Positions 25,682 through 34,645 of a DNA stretch of 46,756 nt are shown here, in pieces. Made by a program: the position numbers and the translations under genes. This stretch comes from Clostridiales bacterium (GTDB lineage Bacteria; Bacillota; Clostridia; Christensenellales; Aristaeellaceae). The first letter of the stretch is position 1; every line of letters starts with the position of its first letter. The stretch spans positions 1 through 46,756 of the forward strand of contig JAILIE010000110.1 in assembly GCA_024695415.1 (NCBI GenBank), read 5' to 3'. The notes below the pieces were generated by a model. It ran no database searches and was not told where the DNA came from. It saw only the letters and a program-made list of their open reading frames with translations.

Positions 25682-26923
25682 ATGACAGGCCGGAAAATCA
25701 TCCTGATGACGCTGCTGGCGGCGCTGCTGGCAGCGGGATTCTGCCTGTCCGCGGCCGCGGAGGAAGCGGAAAACCTGACGGAAAAGTGCACGGTGAAAAT
25801 GTCGTCGCACAGCGAGCGGGCGAAGCGGATTACCGACGGGGATTACCGCACCAACTGGGAGAGCGCGGAGACGGAAAATCCCTGGGTTACGATCACCAGC
25901 CCGGACCCCGTGTACGGCCTCTACCTGTGCTTCCAGAAGAAGCCGGAAAGCTATGAAATCCAGCGTGCCTCCGGCGACGACTGGGTGACCGTAACGGCGG
26001 GGGACGTCCGGTTCCACCACGTATTTTACGAGATGGACGGCGTGAAAAAGATCCGGATCCGGGCCACCGGCGGGGAAAAGACCGTGATGGGGTTCAACGA
26101 GATCTTTGTGTTCGGCGCGGGGGATATTCCGGACTGGGTGCAGCGCTGGGAGGAACCGGAAGGCAAAGCCGACATCCTGTTTGTCGCGACGCATCCGGAC
26201 GACGACGCGCTCTTCCTGGGCAGCGCCATCATCTACTACAACACCGAGCTGAAAAAGAACGTCCGGGTGGCGTTCCTGACCTGGTCCAACACCACCCGCC
26301 GCAGCGAGGCGCTGAACGGGCTGTGGACCATGGGCGTCCGGACCTATCCGGATTTCGGCGGGTTCCGCGACACCTTCACCAATCCGACCAGCGACATGAA
26401 GAAGGCCTACAAGGCGGTGGGCGGGAAGGACCTGGTGCTGGAGTGGATCACGGGCATGTTCCGCCGTTACCGGCCGGACGTGGTCGTGACACAGGACATG
26501 AACGGCGAATACGGTCACCCGCAGCACCGGATGCTCGTCCGGGCGTGCACGGAATGCTGGGACCTGGCGGCGGATCCGGAAAAGTATCCGGAAAGCGCGG
26601 CGGCATACGGCGCGTGGGAAGTGAAGAAACTCTATCTCCACCTGTACGGGGACGAGGCGGACCAGACGGATTTTGACTGGGAGGTTCCGCTTCAGTCCAT
26701 GGGCGGGAAAACCGCCAACGAGGTGGCGGAGGAAGCCTACGCGATGCATGTGACCCAGCGGGGACAGGGCAAGAAGTTCGGCGGAAAGTTTTACCCGTTC
26801 TCCGTGGAGGAATACGGCATCAAGCGGTATCCCAACAACCGGTTCGGACTCTACGCCAGCCGGGTGGGAGCGGATACGGAACACAACGATTTTATGGAAA
26901 ACCTGAACGGAGCGGATGAATGA
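25682..26923 (+). CDS. Secreted PIG-L family deacetylase with N-terminal discoidin-like domain
   Basis: A 413-residue exported protein. The signal peptide covers about residues 1-26 (cleavage after CLSAAA) with no lipobox. Residues about 30-145 look like an F5/8 type C (discoidin, carbohydrate-binding) domain (AKRITDGDYRTNWESAE, IRIRATGG, FNEIFVFG). A PIG-L/LmbE zinc deacetylase domain follows, with HPDDD at 171-175 and EYGHPQHR further on as metal ligands. Such enzymes remove acetyl groups from GlcNAc-type sugars. The ATG follows AAGGAG four bases after rimI. It overlaps the next gene, also exported, as ATGA. Confidence 0.82.
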   Translation: MTGRKIILMTLLAALLAAGFCLSAAAEEAENLTEKCTVKMSSHSERAKRITDGDYRTNWESAETENPWVTITSPDPVYGLYLCFQKKPESYEIQRASGDDWVTVTAGDVRFHHVFYEMDGVKKIRIRATGGEKTVMGFNEIFVFGAGDIPDWVQRWEEPEGKADILFVATHPDDDALFLGSAIIYYNTELKKNVRVAFLTWSNTTRRSEALNGLWTMGVRTYPDFGGFRDTFTNPTSDMKKAYKAVGGKDLVLEWITGMFRRYRPDVVVTQDMNGEYGHPQHRMLVRACTECWDLAADPEKYPESAAAYGAWEVKKLYLHLYGDEADQTDFDWEVPLQSMGGKTANEVAEEAYAMHVTQRGQGKKFGGKFYPFSVEEYGIKRYPNNRFGLYASRVGADTEHNDFMENLNGADE

Positions 26924-27987
26924 TGAGCGGAATGAAACGGATGATCACAATCCTCCTGGCCGTGGTGCTTCTGTGCGGTATGGCGGCGGGGGCGGCGGCG
27001 GAAGTGACCGCGCCGGTCACGGCGCCGGAATGGGCGAACGTGGCGCTGAACGACCGCGGCTTCCTGGACGTGGGCGAATACGTGCTGGAGGACGAGGAGA
27101 ACGGGCACTGGATGTATGTCAGCCCGACGCTGCGGATCGAGATCGTCCGGACGCTGGAAACGCCGGAAAAGAAGAAAAAAAAGGACGCGGAGCAGATTTT
27201 CTACTGCTTTACGGCGGAAATCTGGTGCGATACGGATAACGGAGAGCTTCCAAAGACCATCTGGAGCGATCCGGAAAACCCGCGGGGAAACAAGACCGAG
27301 AAGTTTCCCAAGGATGTCGCGGAAATCAACCACGCGGTGTTCGCCACCAGCACGGATTACTACACCTACCGGGTGGACAAGAAGAAAAAGAACGGCGGAC
27401 AGGTCGGCATCGTGATCCGGGACGGGGAGATCCTGTATTACAACCCGGTGAAGAACCGGGAAAAGAGCATGCCGAACTACGAGACGCTGGCCCTTTTCCG
27501 GGACGGGCATGTGGAGAGCTGGCCGAATACGGAAAAGACCGCGCAGCAGTATATCGACGAGGGCGCGCTGCAGGTCTATACCTTCGGCCCCTGCCTGCTC
27601 CGGGACGGGGAGCTGACGGAATACCTGGCGAAACACGCGAACCGGAACCTGAATCCCCGGCACGCCTTCGGCATGGTCGAGCCGGGACACTACATCGACA
27701 TGGTCTGCGAGGGCAGGCTGTGGACAAAGCATAAGATCCTCGGGGAGATCGTCGAGAAACGGTCCACCGGCGTGATGATGGAGACGCTGGCGAAAATGAT
27801 GCAGGCGAAGGGATGCCGGGTCGCCGTGAACCTGGACGGCGGGCAGACGGCGGTCATGACCTTCATGGGAAAGCAGCTGAACAAGGTCTGGTACAAGGAC
27901 CCGTACGGGCGGGAGACCTTTGAGATGCTCGAATTCGGCGAGTACCGGGGAGAGGTCAACGCCGCCGAAACCGAGGAAGTGGAGTAA
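26920..27987 (+). CDS. Secreted phosphodiester glycosidase family protein (NAGPA domain)
   Basis: A 355-residue exported protein. The signal peptide is about residues 1-27 (AVVLLCGMAAGAAA). The NAGPA domain covers about 130-335: HAVFATSTDYYTY, GIVIRDGEILYY, YTFGPCLLRDGE, then NPRHAFGMVEPGHY and VNLDGGQTAVM around residue 304. In other members this fold cleaves sugar-phosphodiester bonds, such as N-acetylglucosamine-1-phosphodiesters. It begins inside the stop of the PIG-L gene (several possible ATGs: 26920, 26923, 26932), so the two secreted enzymes are coupled and may act on the same envelope or environmental glycan (inference). Confidence 0.8.
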   Translation: MMSGMKRMITILLAVVLLCGMAAGAAAEVTAPVTAPEWANVALNDRGFLDVGEYVLEDEENGHWMYVSPTLRIEIVRTLETPEKKKKKDAEQIFYCFTAEIWCDTDNGELPKTIWSDPENPRGNKTEKFPKDVAEINHAVFATSTDYYTYRVDKKKKNGGQVGIVIRDGEILYYNPVKNREKSMPNYETLALFRDGHVESWPNTEKTAQQYIDEGALQVYTFGPCLLRDGELTEYLAKHANRNLNPRHAFGMVEPGHYIDMVCEGRLWTKHKILGEIVEKRSTGVMMETLAKMMQAKGCRVAVNLDGGQTAVMTFMGKQLNKVWYKDPYGRETFEMLEFGEYRGEVNAAETEEVE

Positions 27988-28022
27988 GGCGGCCGCGGGG
28001 CCTGAAACGCCTGAAATAATCC

Positions 28023-28051
28023 TTGACACAGGTACGGATGAGTGATATCAT
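28023..28051 (+). promoter_or_regulatory. Promoter of rplU-prp-rpmA
   Basis: TTGACA, 17 bases, TATCAT, with TGA before the -10. Confidence 0.85.
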
Positions 28052-28057
28052 TCGTAT

Positions 28058-28118
28058 GTTAGCCGCTCGGGAGAGGTCTGTTCAAATGCGCTTCGCGCAA
28101 CCTCAGGTTCCCGGCGAG
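28058..28118 (+). ncRNA. L21 leader, structured 5' UTR of rplU
   Basis: A nested hairpin: CTCGGGA (28066-28072) pairs with TCCC-gg-CGAG (28109-28118), GAGGT (28073-28077) with ACCTC (28100-28104), and TGCGC/GCGCA close a TTC loop (28087-28099). Position and shape fit the Firmicute L21 leader used for ribosomal protein autoregulation; no covariance model could be run. Confidence 0.7.
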
Positions 28119-28142
28119 TTTGTAATCAGGAGGTGCTGTCCC

Positions 28143-28451
28143 ATGTATGCTATTATCGCAGCGGGCGGCCGGCAATACCGTGTATCCCAGGGTGATGTGA
28201 TCTACATCGACAAAGTCAACCAGGAAGCTGATTCCGAGATCTCCTTCGACGTGCTGATGCTCGGCGGAGACGGAGATGTCAAGGTCGGTAACCCCGTTCT
28301 GGAAGGCGCGAAGGTTGAAGGTAAGGTTCTGGCCCAGGTAAAGGGTGAGAAGATCACCGTTTACAAGTACAAGAGCAAGAAGAACTACAGCCGGAAGATC
28401 GGCCATCGCCAGCCCTACACCAAGGTGGAAATCACCGCGATCAACGCGTAA
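28143..28451 (+). CDS. rplU: 50S ribosomal protein L21
   Basis: A 102-residue ribosomal protein. The start MYAIIAAGGRQYRV is the conserved N-terminus, and the C-terminal YKYKSKKNYSRKIGHRQPYT is the rRNA-binding signature. The ATG at 28143 follows TCAGGAGGTG; the long upstream frame is the leader RNA. The stop overlaps the prp start by one base (TAATG). Confidence 0.97.
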   Translation: MYAIIAAGGRQYRVSQGDVIYIDKVNQEADSEISFDVLMLGGDGDVKVGNPVLEGAKVEGKVLAQVKGEKITVYKYKSKKNYSRKIGHRQPYTKVEITAINA

Positions 28452-28783
28452 TGATCTCCGCCATCCTGTATCGCGGGGAGGAGGGCCTGACCGGCTGCCG
28501 GATGACCGGACACAGCGGGCAGGCGGAAGCGGGGCGTGACATCGTCTGCGCCGCGGCCTCGATCCTCGGGTGCACCTGTGTGAATTCCCTCGAAAGCGTA
28601 CTCGGCATCGTTCCCGTGGTGACGGAAAATGATGACGGGGTACTGGCCTTTCATCTTCCGGAGATGAACCCGGAGGACAGCGCGAAGGCGCAGATCCTGA
28701 TGCAGGCCCTGAAACAGGGGCTGTCGGACCTGGCGGAGGCCTATCCCCGCAATATCACGCTGAGCGAAAAGGAATTCCGCTGA
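28451..28783 (+). CDS. prp: Ribosomal-processing cysteine protease Prp
   Basis: A 110-residue protein of the YsxB family, encoded between L21 and L27. In Staphylococcus aureus Prp removes the N-terminal extension of L27, an essential step. The catalytic His21 lies in TGHSG, and Cys33 in GRDIVCAAAS. It is translationally coupled to rplU. The matching cleavage site is present in the next gene, so the processing pathway is complete here. Confidence 0.93.
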   Translation: MISAILYRGEEGLTGCRMTGHSGQAEAGRDIVCAAASILGCTCVNSLESVLGIVPVVTENDDGVLAFHLPEMNPEDSAKAQILMQALKQGLSDLAEAYPRNITLSEKEFR

Positions 28784-28837
28784 AAGAATCCACTTTAATC
28801 AGACCAACATTTCCATTCAGGAACGGAGGAAACGACC

Positions 28838-29137
28838 ATGATGAAGCTTAATCTGCAGCAATTCGCCCATAAAAAGGGAATGGGTTCCACCCGGAACGGC
28901 CGTGACAGCGAGTCCAAGCGCCTCGGGCCGAAGCGGGCCGACGGCCAGATGGCCCTCGCGGGCAATATTCTTGTTCGTCAGCGCGGCACCCATATCCATC
29001 CCGGCCACAATGTCGGCATCGGCAAGGATGACACCCTGTTCGCCAAGACCACGGGGATCGTCCGGTTCGAGCGCCTGGGCAAGGACCGCAAGCAGGTTTC
29101 CGTTTATCCCGTCGAAACCGCGGCCGAAGCTCAGTAA
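28838..29137 (+). CDS. rpmA: 50S ribosomal protein L27 with cleavable N-terminus
   Basis: A 99-residue protein. The mature part begins [21 protein letters not shown]. The preceding MMKLNLQQF is the Firmicute extension, with the Prp recognition pattern [11 protein letters not shown] (cleavage after Phe is known in S. aureus). The ATG follows AACGGAGGAAA. A strong hairpin terminator stands 17 bases after its stop. Confidence 0.97.
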   Translation: MMKLNLQQFAHKKGMGSTRNGRDSESKRLGPKRADGQMALAGNILVRQRGTHIHPGHNVGIGKDDTLFAKTTGIVRFERLGKDRKQVSVYPVETAAEAQ

Positions 29138-29154
29138 CTGAGACAGGGATCCGA

Positions 29155-29183
29155 TGGGCTGTTGCGCCGCAACAGCCCATTTT
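29155..29183 (+). terminator. Rho-independent terminator between rpmA and metG
   Basis: TGGGCTGTTGC (29155-29165) pairs perfectly with GCAACAGCCCA (29169-29179) around GCC and runs into TTTT. Only 25 bases separate it from the metG start, leaving no room for a promoter. Confidence 0.85.
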
Positions 29184-29208
29184 ACGTACAAAAAGGAGGA
29201 AGAACGCC

Positions 29209-31233
29209 ATGGAAGAGAAGCGCAGGACCTATTACATTACCACACCGATCTACTATCCGTCCGGAAACATGACCATCGGTCATACCTACACCACCGTGGC
29301 GGCGGATACCATGGCGCGCTTCCGGAAGATGCAGGGCTATGATACCTATTTCCTGACCGGCACGGACGAGCACGGCCAGAAGATCGAGAAGAAGGCCGCG
29401 GAAGCCGGCGTGACGGAGATCGAGTACGTGGACAAGATCGTCGCGGCGACGAAGGACCTGTGGAAGCTGATGAATATCGAATACGACGATTTCATCCGCA
29501 CCACGGAAGAGCGCCATATGAAGATCGTGCAGAAGATCTTCCGGCAGTTCTATGAGCAGGGGGACATCTACAAGGCTTCCTACGAAGGAATGTACTGTAC
29601 GCCCTGCGAAAGCTTCTGGACGCCGACCCAGCTGGTCGAGAAGGACGGGATCAAGGTGTGCCCGGACTGCGGCCGGCCCTGCCAGCCGATGCAGGAGGAA
29701 AGCTATTTCTTCCGGATGAGCAAGTACCAGGACTGGCTGATCGACTATATCGAGACGCACCCGGACTTCATCCAGCCCGCCAAACGCGCCAACGAGATGC
29801 TGACCAACTTCCTGCGCCCCGGCCTTCAGGACCTGTGCGTGAGCCGGACCAGCGTCAAGTGGGGCATCCCGGTGGACTTTGACGACAAGCATACCGTGTA
29901 TGTCTGGATCGACGCGCTGAGCAACTACATCACGGCCCTGGGCTACGGAACGGAGCACGACGAACTGTTCCGGAAGTACTGGCCGGCGGACGTGCACCTG
30001 GTGGGCAAGGAGATCGTGCGGTTCCATACGATCTACTGGCCGATCATGCTGCACGCGCTGGGACTGCCGCTGCCGAAGCAGGTATTCGGCCACGGCTGGC
30101 TCCTGTTCGGCGCGGACCGGATGAGCAAATCCAAGGGCAACGTGGTTTATCCCGAACCGATCGTGGCCCGCTACGGCGTGGATCCGCTGCGCTATTACCT
30201 GATGAGGGAGATGCCCTTCGGCGCGGACGGCAACTACACCAACGAGTCTTTCCTGACCCGGATGAACGCGGACCTGGCCAACGACCTGGGCAACCTGGTC
30301 AGCCGGACCGTGGCGATGATCGAGAAATACTTCGCCGGCAAGGTGCCCGCCTGGACGGACGCCGTGGATCCGGAGATCGACAAGCCCCTGCAGGAGCACT
30401 GCGCCGCGCTGCCCGCCCTGGTGGAGGAGCAGATGGACAAGCTGCAGTTCCCCCAGGCGCTGGCCGAGATCTGGAAAGTGATCGGCGAGTGCAACAAGTA
30501 TATCGACGTGACCCAGCCCTGGGTGCTCGGCAAGGATCCGGAGAAGCAGGACCGGCTGGCCAACGTGATGCGGACCCTGGCGGAGTGCGTGCGCTTTGCC
30601 GCCGTGCTGATCGGGCCGTTCATGCCCTCCACGCCGGAGCGGATCTTCAGCCAGCTGGGCATCGAGGATCCCGCGCTGAAGACCTGGGATTCCCTGAAGG
30701 CCTTCGGAACGATTCCCGCCGGTACCACCGTGCATAAGGGAGAAGCCCTGTTCCCGCGGATCGACGTGAACAAGGAGCTGGAAGCCCTGAGCGCGGACGA
30801 CGGGAAGAAGGCGGAAAAGGAAGCCGCGAAGGCGGAAAAGAAGGCCGAAAAGGCCGCGGAGAAGCAGGAGAAGAAGAGCGGCCACGAAGAGCCGGAATAC
30901 CCGGCGGAGATCGCGATCGACGATTTTTTCAAGTGCAAGATCCAGGTCGCCCGCGTGCTGGAGTGCGTGAAGGTGGAAAAGAGCAGCAAGCTGCTGAAGT
31001 TCCGCCTGGGTCTGGGCAAGGACGGCGAGCGCACCGTGGTCAGCGGCATCCAGAAATGGTATGAGCCGGAAACCCTGGTGGGAACCCAGGTCGCGGTGAT
31101 CACGAACCTCAAACCCGCGAAACTGGCCGGCATCGAGAGCCAGGGCATGATCCTTTCCGCGCTGGACGACAGCGGAAACCTGCGGCTGGTGACAGTCGGG
31201 GAAGGCGTGGAGGACGGTGCCATTATCGGATGA
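29209..31233 (+). CDS. metG: Methionyl-tRNA synthetase
   Basis: A 674-residue class I aminoacyl-tRNA synthetase. The HIGH motif is TIGH (residues 22-25), KMSKS is RMSKSKGN, and a zinc knuckle with two CxxC pairs (CTPC and CPDC) lies near residues 128-150. The anticodon-binding domain follows. Residues about 533-565 are a Lys/Glu/Ala-rich linker (KKAEKAAEKQEKK) resembling the trigger factor tail. The C-terminal 110 residues form the tRNA-binding/dimerisation domain (DDFFKCKIQVARVLECVKVE). The ATG follows AAAGGAGGAAG. Confidence 0.97.
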   Translation: MEEKRRTYYITTPIYYPSGNMTIGHTYTTVAADTMARFRKMQGYDTYFLTGTDEHGQKIEKKAAEAGVTEIEYVDKIVAATKDLWKLMNIEYDDFIRTTEERHMKIVQKIFRQFYEQGDIYKASYEGMYCTPCESFWTPTQLVEKDGIKVCPDCGRPCQPMQEESYFFRMSKYQDWLIDYIETHPDFIQPAKRANEMLTNFLRPGLQDLCVSRTSVKWGIPVDFDDKHTVYVWIDALSNYITALGYGTEHDELFRKYWPADVHLVGKEIVRFHTIYWPIMLHALGLPLPKQVFGHGWLLFGADRMSKSKGNVVYPEPIVARYGVDPLRYYLMREMPFGADGNYTNESFLTRMNADLANDLGNLVSRTVAMIEKYFAGKVPAWTDAVDPEIDKPLQEHCAALPALVEEQMDKLQFPQALAEIWKVIGECNKYIDVTQPWVLGKDPEKQDRLANVMRTLAECVRFAAVLIGPFMPSTPERIFSQLGIEDPALKTWDSLKAFGTIPAGTTVHKGEALFPRIDVNKELEALSADDGKKAEKEAAKAEKKAEKAAEKQEKKSGHEEPEYPAEIAIDDFFKCKIQVARVLECVKVEKSSKLLKFRLGLGKDGERTVVSGIQKWYEPETLVGTQVAVITNLKPAKLAGIESQGMILSALDDSGNLRLVTVGEGVEDGAIIG

Positions 31234-32000
31234 CGGAATGGTTTGACAGCCACTGCCACGTGGACGAAGTGCAATTTGACGAAGACCGGGAAGCCGTGCT
31301 TGCGCGTATGCGGGAGCACGGCGTTACCCGTTACGCGGTGATCGGCAGCGACATGGAGACGTCGCGGCGGGCGATCGCCTTCTGCGAAAGCCATGAAGGA
31401 GCGGCTGCCGTCGGCGGAATCCACCCCCATGAGGCGAAGGGCTTCCGGGAAGGCGACCTTCAGGAGATCCGGGACTGGTACCGGGCCGGGAAGATCCGGG
31501 CGATCGGGGAGATCGGCCTGGACTTCTATTACGACCACAGCCCGCGGGACGTCCAGCGGGAGGTCTGCATCCGCCAGATGGAGCTGGCCTGGGAGATCGG
31601 CGCGCCGGTGGCGTACCATATCCGGGACGCGCACGGCGAGATGCTGGAAATCATGAAGGGAATGAAGGCGAAGCTGACCGGCGGGATCATCCATTGTTTT
31701 TCCGGCAGCGCGGAGACAGCGAAGGAATACCTGAAGCTGGGTTATTATATCTCTTTTGCCGGGCCGCTGACCTTCAAAAAGGCGCCGAGGCTGCAGGAAG
31801 CGGCCATGCTGGTGCCGAAGGACCGGCTGCTGGTCGAGACCGACAGCCCCTACATGGCGCCGGAACCGGTGCGCGGGCGGCGGAACGAGCCGGCGAACGT
31901 CCGGTATGTCGGGCTGAAGCTGGCGGAAATCCGCAGGGAAAACCCGGAGGAGGTCGCCGCGTACACCACGGAGAACGCGAAACGCGTATACGGAATCTGA
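31230..32000 (+). CDS. tatD: TatD family metal-dependent hydrolase (DNase)
   Basis: A 256-residue TIM-barrel protein. Metal ligands are visible: FDSHCHVD at the N-terminus, GEIGLDFYYD, YHIRDAH, IIHCFSGS and LVETDSPY. The family hydrolyses DNA ends and possibly other nucleic acids. It begins within the metG stop (ATGA overlap), a common arrangement in Firmicutes. A bidirectional terminator follows. Confidence 0.95.
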   Translation: MTEWFDSHCHVDEVQFDEDREAVLARMREHGVTRYAVIGSDMETSRRAIAFCESHEGAAAVGGIHPHEAKGFREGDLQEIRDWYRAGKIRAIGEIGLDFYYDHSPRDVQREVCIRQMELAWEIGAPVAYHIRDAHGEMLEIMKGMKAKLTGGIIHCFSGSAETAKEYLKLGYYISFAGPLTFKKAPRLQEAAMLVPKDRLLVETDSPYMAPEPVRGRRNEPANVRYVGLKLAEIRRENPEEVAAYTTENAKRVYGI

Positions 32001-32006
32001 CATAAA

Positions 32007-32044
32007 ACGGCCGGAGTTTCAACAGAAACTCCGGCCGTGTTTTA
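32007..32044. terminator. Bidirectional terminator between tatD and the feo genes
   Basis: ACGGCCGGAGTTTC (32007-32020) and its perfect complement (32025-32038) form a 14-bp stem around AACA. GTTTTA follows on the plus strand and TTTTATG on the minus strand. It serves both convergent operons. Confidence 0.92.
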
Positions 32045-32209
32045 CTCCGGATCTGCTCCGGAATCGTCCTTCCGGGCGGGGCAGCCGGTGCGGGAACAAC
32101 CGCCGCAGCCGCAGGAGCAGCCCTTTTTCACGCGCCTGCGGTACGTATACAGCGCGCCGCCGGCAATCAGCGCCACGCCGAGAATGATCAGGATATCCGA
32201 CAGGTTCAT
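32042..32209 (-). CDS. FeoB-associated Cys-rich membrane protein
   Basis: A 55-residue protein. It has one N-terminal membrane segment (about residues 5-21, ILIILGVALIAGGALY), then a basic stretch (YRRRVKKG), then a Cys-rich part C-S-C-G-C-G-G-C-S-R-T-G-C with five Cys. This matches the small proteins often encoded after feoB; their role in ferrous iron uptake is unproven. It starts one base after the feoB stop region, with the ribosome binding site GGGAGGTGG inside the feoB end, so it is translated with feoB. Confidence 0.85.
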   Translation of the reverse strand: MNLSDILIILGVALIAGGALYTYRRRVKKGCSCGCGGCSRTGCPARKDDSGADPE

Positions 32210-32210
32210 A

Positions 32211-34553
32211 TCAGCCACCTCCCAGCAGCATGCCGACCAGGCGAACGACGACAGCGGCGACCCAGGCGACCGCGCACTGCCAGAGGACGATGCCCAGCGC
32301 CCATTTCCGGCCCATTTCCCGCCGGAAGGCAGCCACGGCCGCGACGCAGGGGGTATAGAGCAGGCAGAAGACCAGCAGGCAGGCCGCGGTCAGGTGCGGG
32401 ATTTCCTCGGCGGAGAACAGCATGTTCATGACGGAAACCACGCTCTCCTTGGCCATGAAGCCGGAGATCAGCGAAGTGACGATCTTCCAGTCGCCCAGGC
32501 CGGCAGGCGCCATGACCGGCCGGATCAGGTTGGCCAGGGAGGCCAGGATGCTGGCGCTGGAGTTGGGGTCCTCCACCAGGTTGAACGAGAAGTCAAACCG
32601 CGACAGGAACCAGATGACCAGCGTCGCGATCAGGATCACCGAGAAGGCCCGGTGCAGGAAGTCCTTCGCCTTGTCCCAGAGCAGCAGCATGACGTTCTTC
32701 GGGCTGGGCAGGCGGTAATTCGGCAGCTCCATGACGAAGGGCACCGCCTCGCCGCGGAACAGGGTGTGCTTGAACAGGAAGGCCACGAGAATGCCGACGG
32801 CGATTCCCAGCAGGTACAGCCCGGTAATGATCAGCCAGGAGGCCTGCGGGAACAGGAATTCGGCGAAGAAGGCGTAAATCGGCAGCTTGGCCGTACAGGA
32901 CATGAACGGCGTCAGCAGGATCGTCATCCGGCGGTCCCGGTCGGAGGGCAGGGTGCGGGTGGACATGACCGCCGGCACCGTGCAGCCGAAGCCGATCAGC
33001 ATCGGCACGATGCTGCGGCCGGACAGGCCGATGCGCCGCAGCAGCTTGTCCATCACGAACGCCACCCGGGCGATATAGCCGCTGTCCTCAAGGATCGACA
33101 GGAAGAAGAACAAAAGGACGATGATCGGCAGGAAGCTGACGACCGTGCCCACGCCCTCGAAGATGCCGTCCAGCACCAGGCTCTGGATCGCGGGGTTCAC
33201 GTTGGCCGCCAGCATGGCGGATTCGGTCCAGCCGCTGAGGACACCGATACCGTCCGACAGCAGGTCCTGCAGGATGGGACCGACCAGGAAGAAGGTCAGG
33301 AAAAAGACCAGGCCCATGATGGCGATGAACGCGGGGATCGCGGTGAAGCGGCCGGTCAGGATCCGGTCGATCTTCTCGCTGCGGATATGCTCCCTGCTCT
33401 CCCGCGGGCGGATGACGCAGGCGTCGCAGACCCGGCGGATATAGGCGAAGCGCATGTCCGCGATCGCAGCGCTGCGGTCCAGTTCCCGCTCCCGTTCCAT
33501 CTGGGTGACCAGGTGCTGGAGCATGTCGTTCTCATTCCGGTCCAGGTCCAGCTGGCCGAGGATGCTCATATCGCCCTCGATCAGCTTGGAGGCCGCGAAA
33601 CGGACGGGAAGGCCTACGCGGACGGCATGGTCCTCAATCAGGTGGCTGACCGCGTGGAGCGCGCGGTGGACGGCGCCGCCGTGGTCGTTGACGTCGCAGA
33701 AGTCCTGCCGCAGGGGCTTTTCCTGGTATTTCGCGATATGCACCGCGTGGCTGATCAGCTCGTCCACGCCGGCGTTCTTGGCCGCGGAAATCGGCACCAC
33801 CGGGACGCCGAGCATCTGCTCCATTTCGTTGATGTCGACGGTGCCGCCGTTGCCGGTCAGCTCGTCCATCATGTTCAGGGCGACGACCATCGGGATATTC
33901 ATTTCCAGCAGCTGCATTGTCAGGTACAGGTTGCGCTCGATGTTCGTGGCGTCCACGATATTGATGATGGCCTTCGGCTTCTCGTTCAGCACGAAATTCC
34001 GGGAGACCATTTCCTCGCTGGAGTAGGGGGACATGGAGTAGATGCCGGGCAGGTCCGTGATCAGGGTATTCGCCTGGCCGCGGATGGCGCCGTCCTTCCG
34101 GTCCACCGTGACGCCGGGGAAATTGCCCACGTGCTGGTTGGAACCGGTCAGCTGGTTGAACAGGGTGGTTTTTCCGCTGTTCTGGTTGCCGACGAGGGCA
34201 AAGGTCAGCGTCGTGCCGTCGGGCAGGGGATCGCCGCTGCCCTTGGGATGGAACTTGCCTTCCTCACCGAGGCCGGGGTGTTCGCGCTTCTTCCGGGGCT
34301 TCTTTTCCGGAAGGACCGCGGCGGAGGAATCCAGCAAGGTAATGCCGATCTTTTCCGCGTCCGCCAGGCGCAGCGTCAGTTCATATTCATGAATGCGCAG
34401 TTCCATGGGATCGCCCATCGGGGCGAACTTGATCAGGGTGACGACGGCGCCGGGAATCACGCCCATGTCCAGGAAGTGCTGGCGGAGGGCGCCTTCGCCG
34501 CCGACGATGTCCACCCGGGCGGACTGGCCCGGTTTCAGTTCGTTCAGGTTCAT
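32211..34553 (-). CDS. feoB: Fused FeoA-FeoB ferrous iron transporter
   Basis: A 780-residue protein. Residues 1-75 are an FeoA (SH3-like) domain, with LNELKPGQSARV and HFLDMGVIPGAVVTL. A charged linker follows. The FeoB G domain has G1 GNQNSGKT at 122-129, DLPGIYSM (G3) and NMMD (G4). The C-terminal half is the polytopic permease with two Gate regions (PMLIGFGCTVPAVMSTRTL; LYTPCVAAVAAFRREMG). FeoA and FeoB are usually separate genes; fusions are known. The ATG at 34553 follows AAGGAG 11 bases away; the open frame upstream is antisense to pheA. A possible extended -10, TGGTACCAT, lies at 34592-34599 on this strand. Confidence 0.94.
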   Translation of the reverse strand: MNLNELKPGQSARVDIVGGEGALRQHFLDMGVIPGAVVTLIKFAPMGDPMELRIHEYELTLRLADAEKIGITLLDSSAAVLPEKKPRKKREHPGLGEEGKFHPKGSGDPLPDGTTLTFALVGNQNSGKTTLFNQLTGSNQHVGNFPGVTVDRKDGAIRGQANTLITDLPGIYSMSPYSSEEMVSRNFVLNEKPKAIINIVDATNIERNLYLTMQLLEMNIPMVVALNMMDELTGNGGTVDINEMEQMLGVPVVPISAAKNAGVDELISHAVHIAKYQEKPLRQDFCDVNDHGGAVHRALHAVSHLIEDHAVRVGLPVRFAASKLIEGDMSILGQLDLDRNENDMLQHLVTQMERERELDRSAAIADMRFAYIRRVCDACVIRPRESREHIRSEKIDRILTGRFTAIPAFIAIMGLVFFLTFFLVGPILQDLLSDGIGVLSGWTESAMLAANVNPAIQSLVLDGIFEGVGTVVSFLPIIVLLFFFLSILEDSGYIARVAFVMDKLLRRIGLSGRSIVPMLIGFGCTVPAVMSTRTLPSDRDRRMTILLTPFMSCTAKLPIYAFFAEFLFPQASWLIITGLYLLGIAVGILVAFLFKHTLFRGEAVPFVMELPNYRLPSPKNVMLLLWDKAKDFLHRAFSVILIATLVIWFLSRFDFSFNLVEDPNSSASILASLANLIRPVMAPAGLGDWKIVTSLISGFMAKESVVSVMNMLFSAEEIPHLTAACLLVFCLLYTPCVAAVAAFRREMGRKWALGIVLWQCAVAWVAAVVVRLVGMLLGGG

Positions 34554-34645
34554 CCGGATCACAACTCCTTGCCTGTTATGATACCGGGGCAATGGTACCA
34601 TATTTTGGACAGAAAAGGAAGGGAGGAAGGTGTGTTCTTTTGGTG

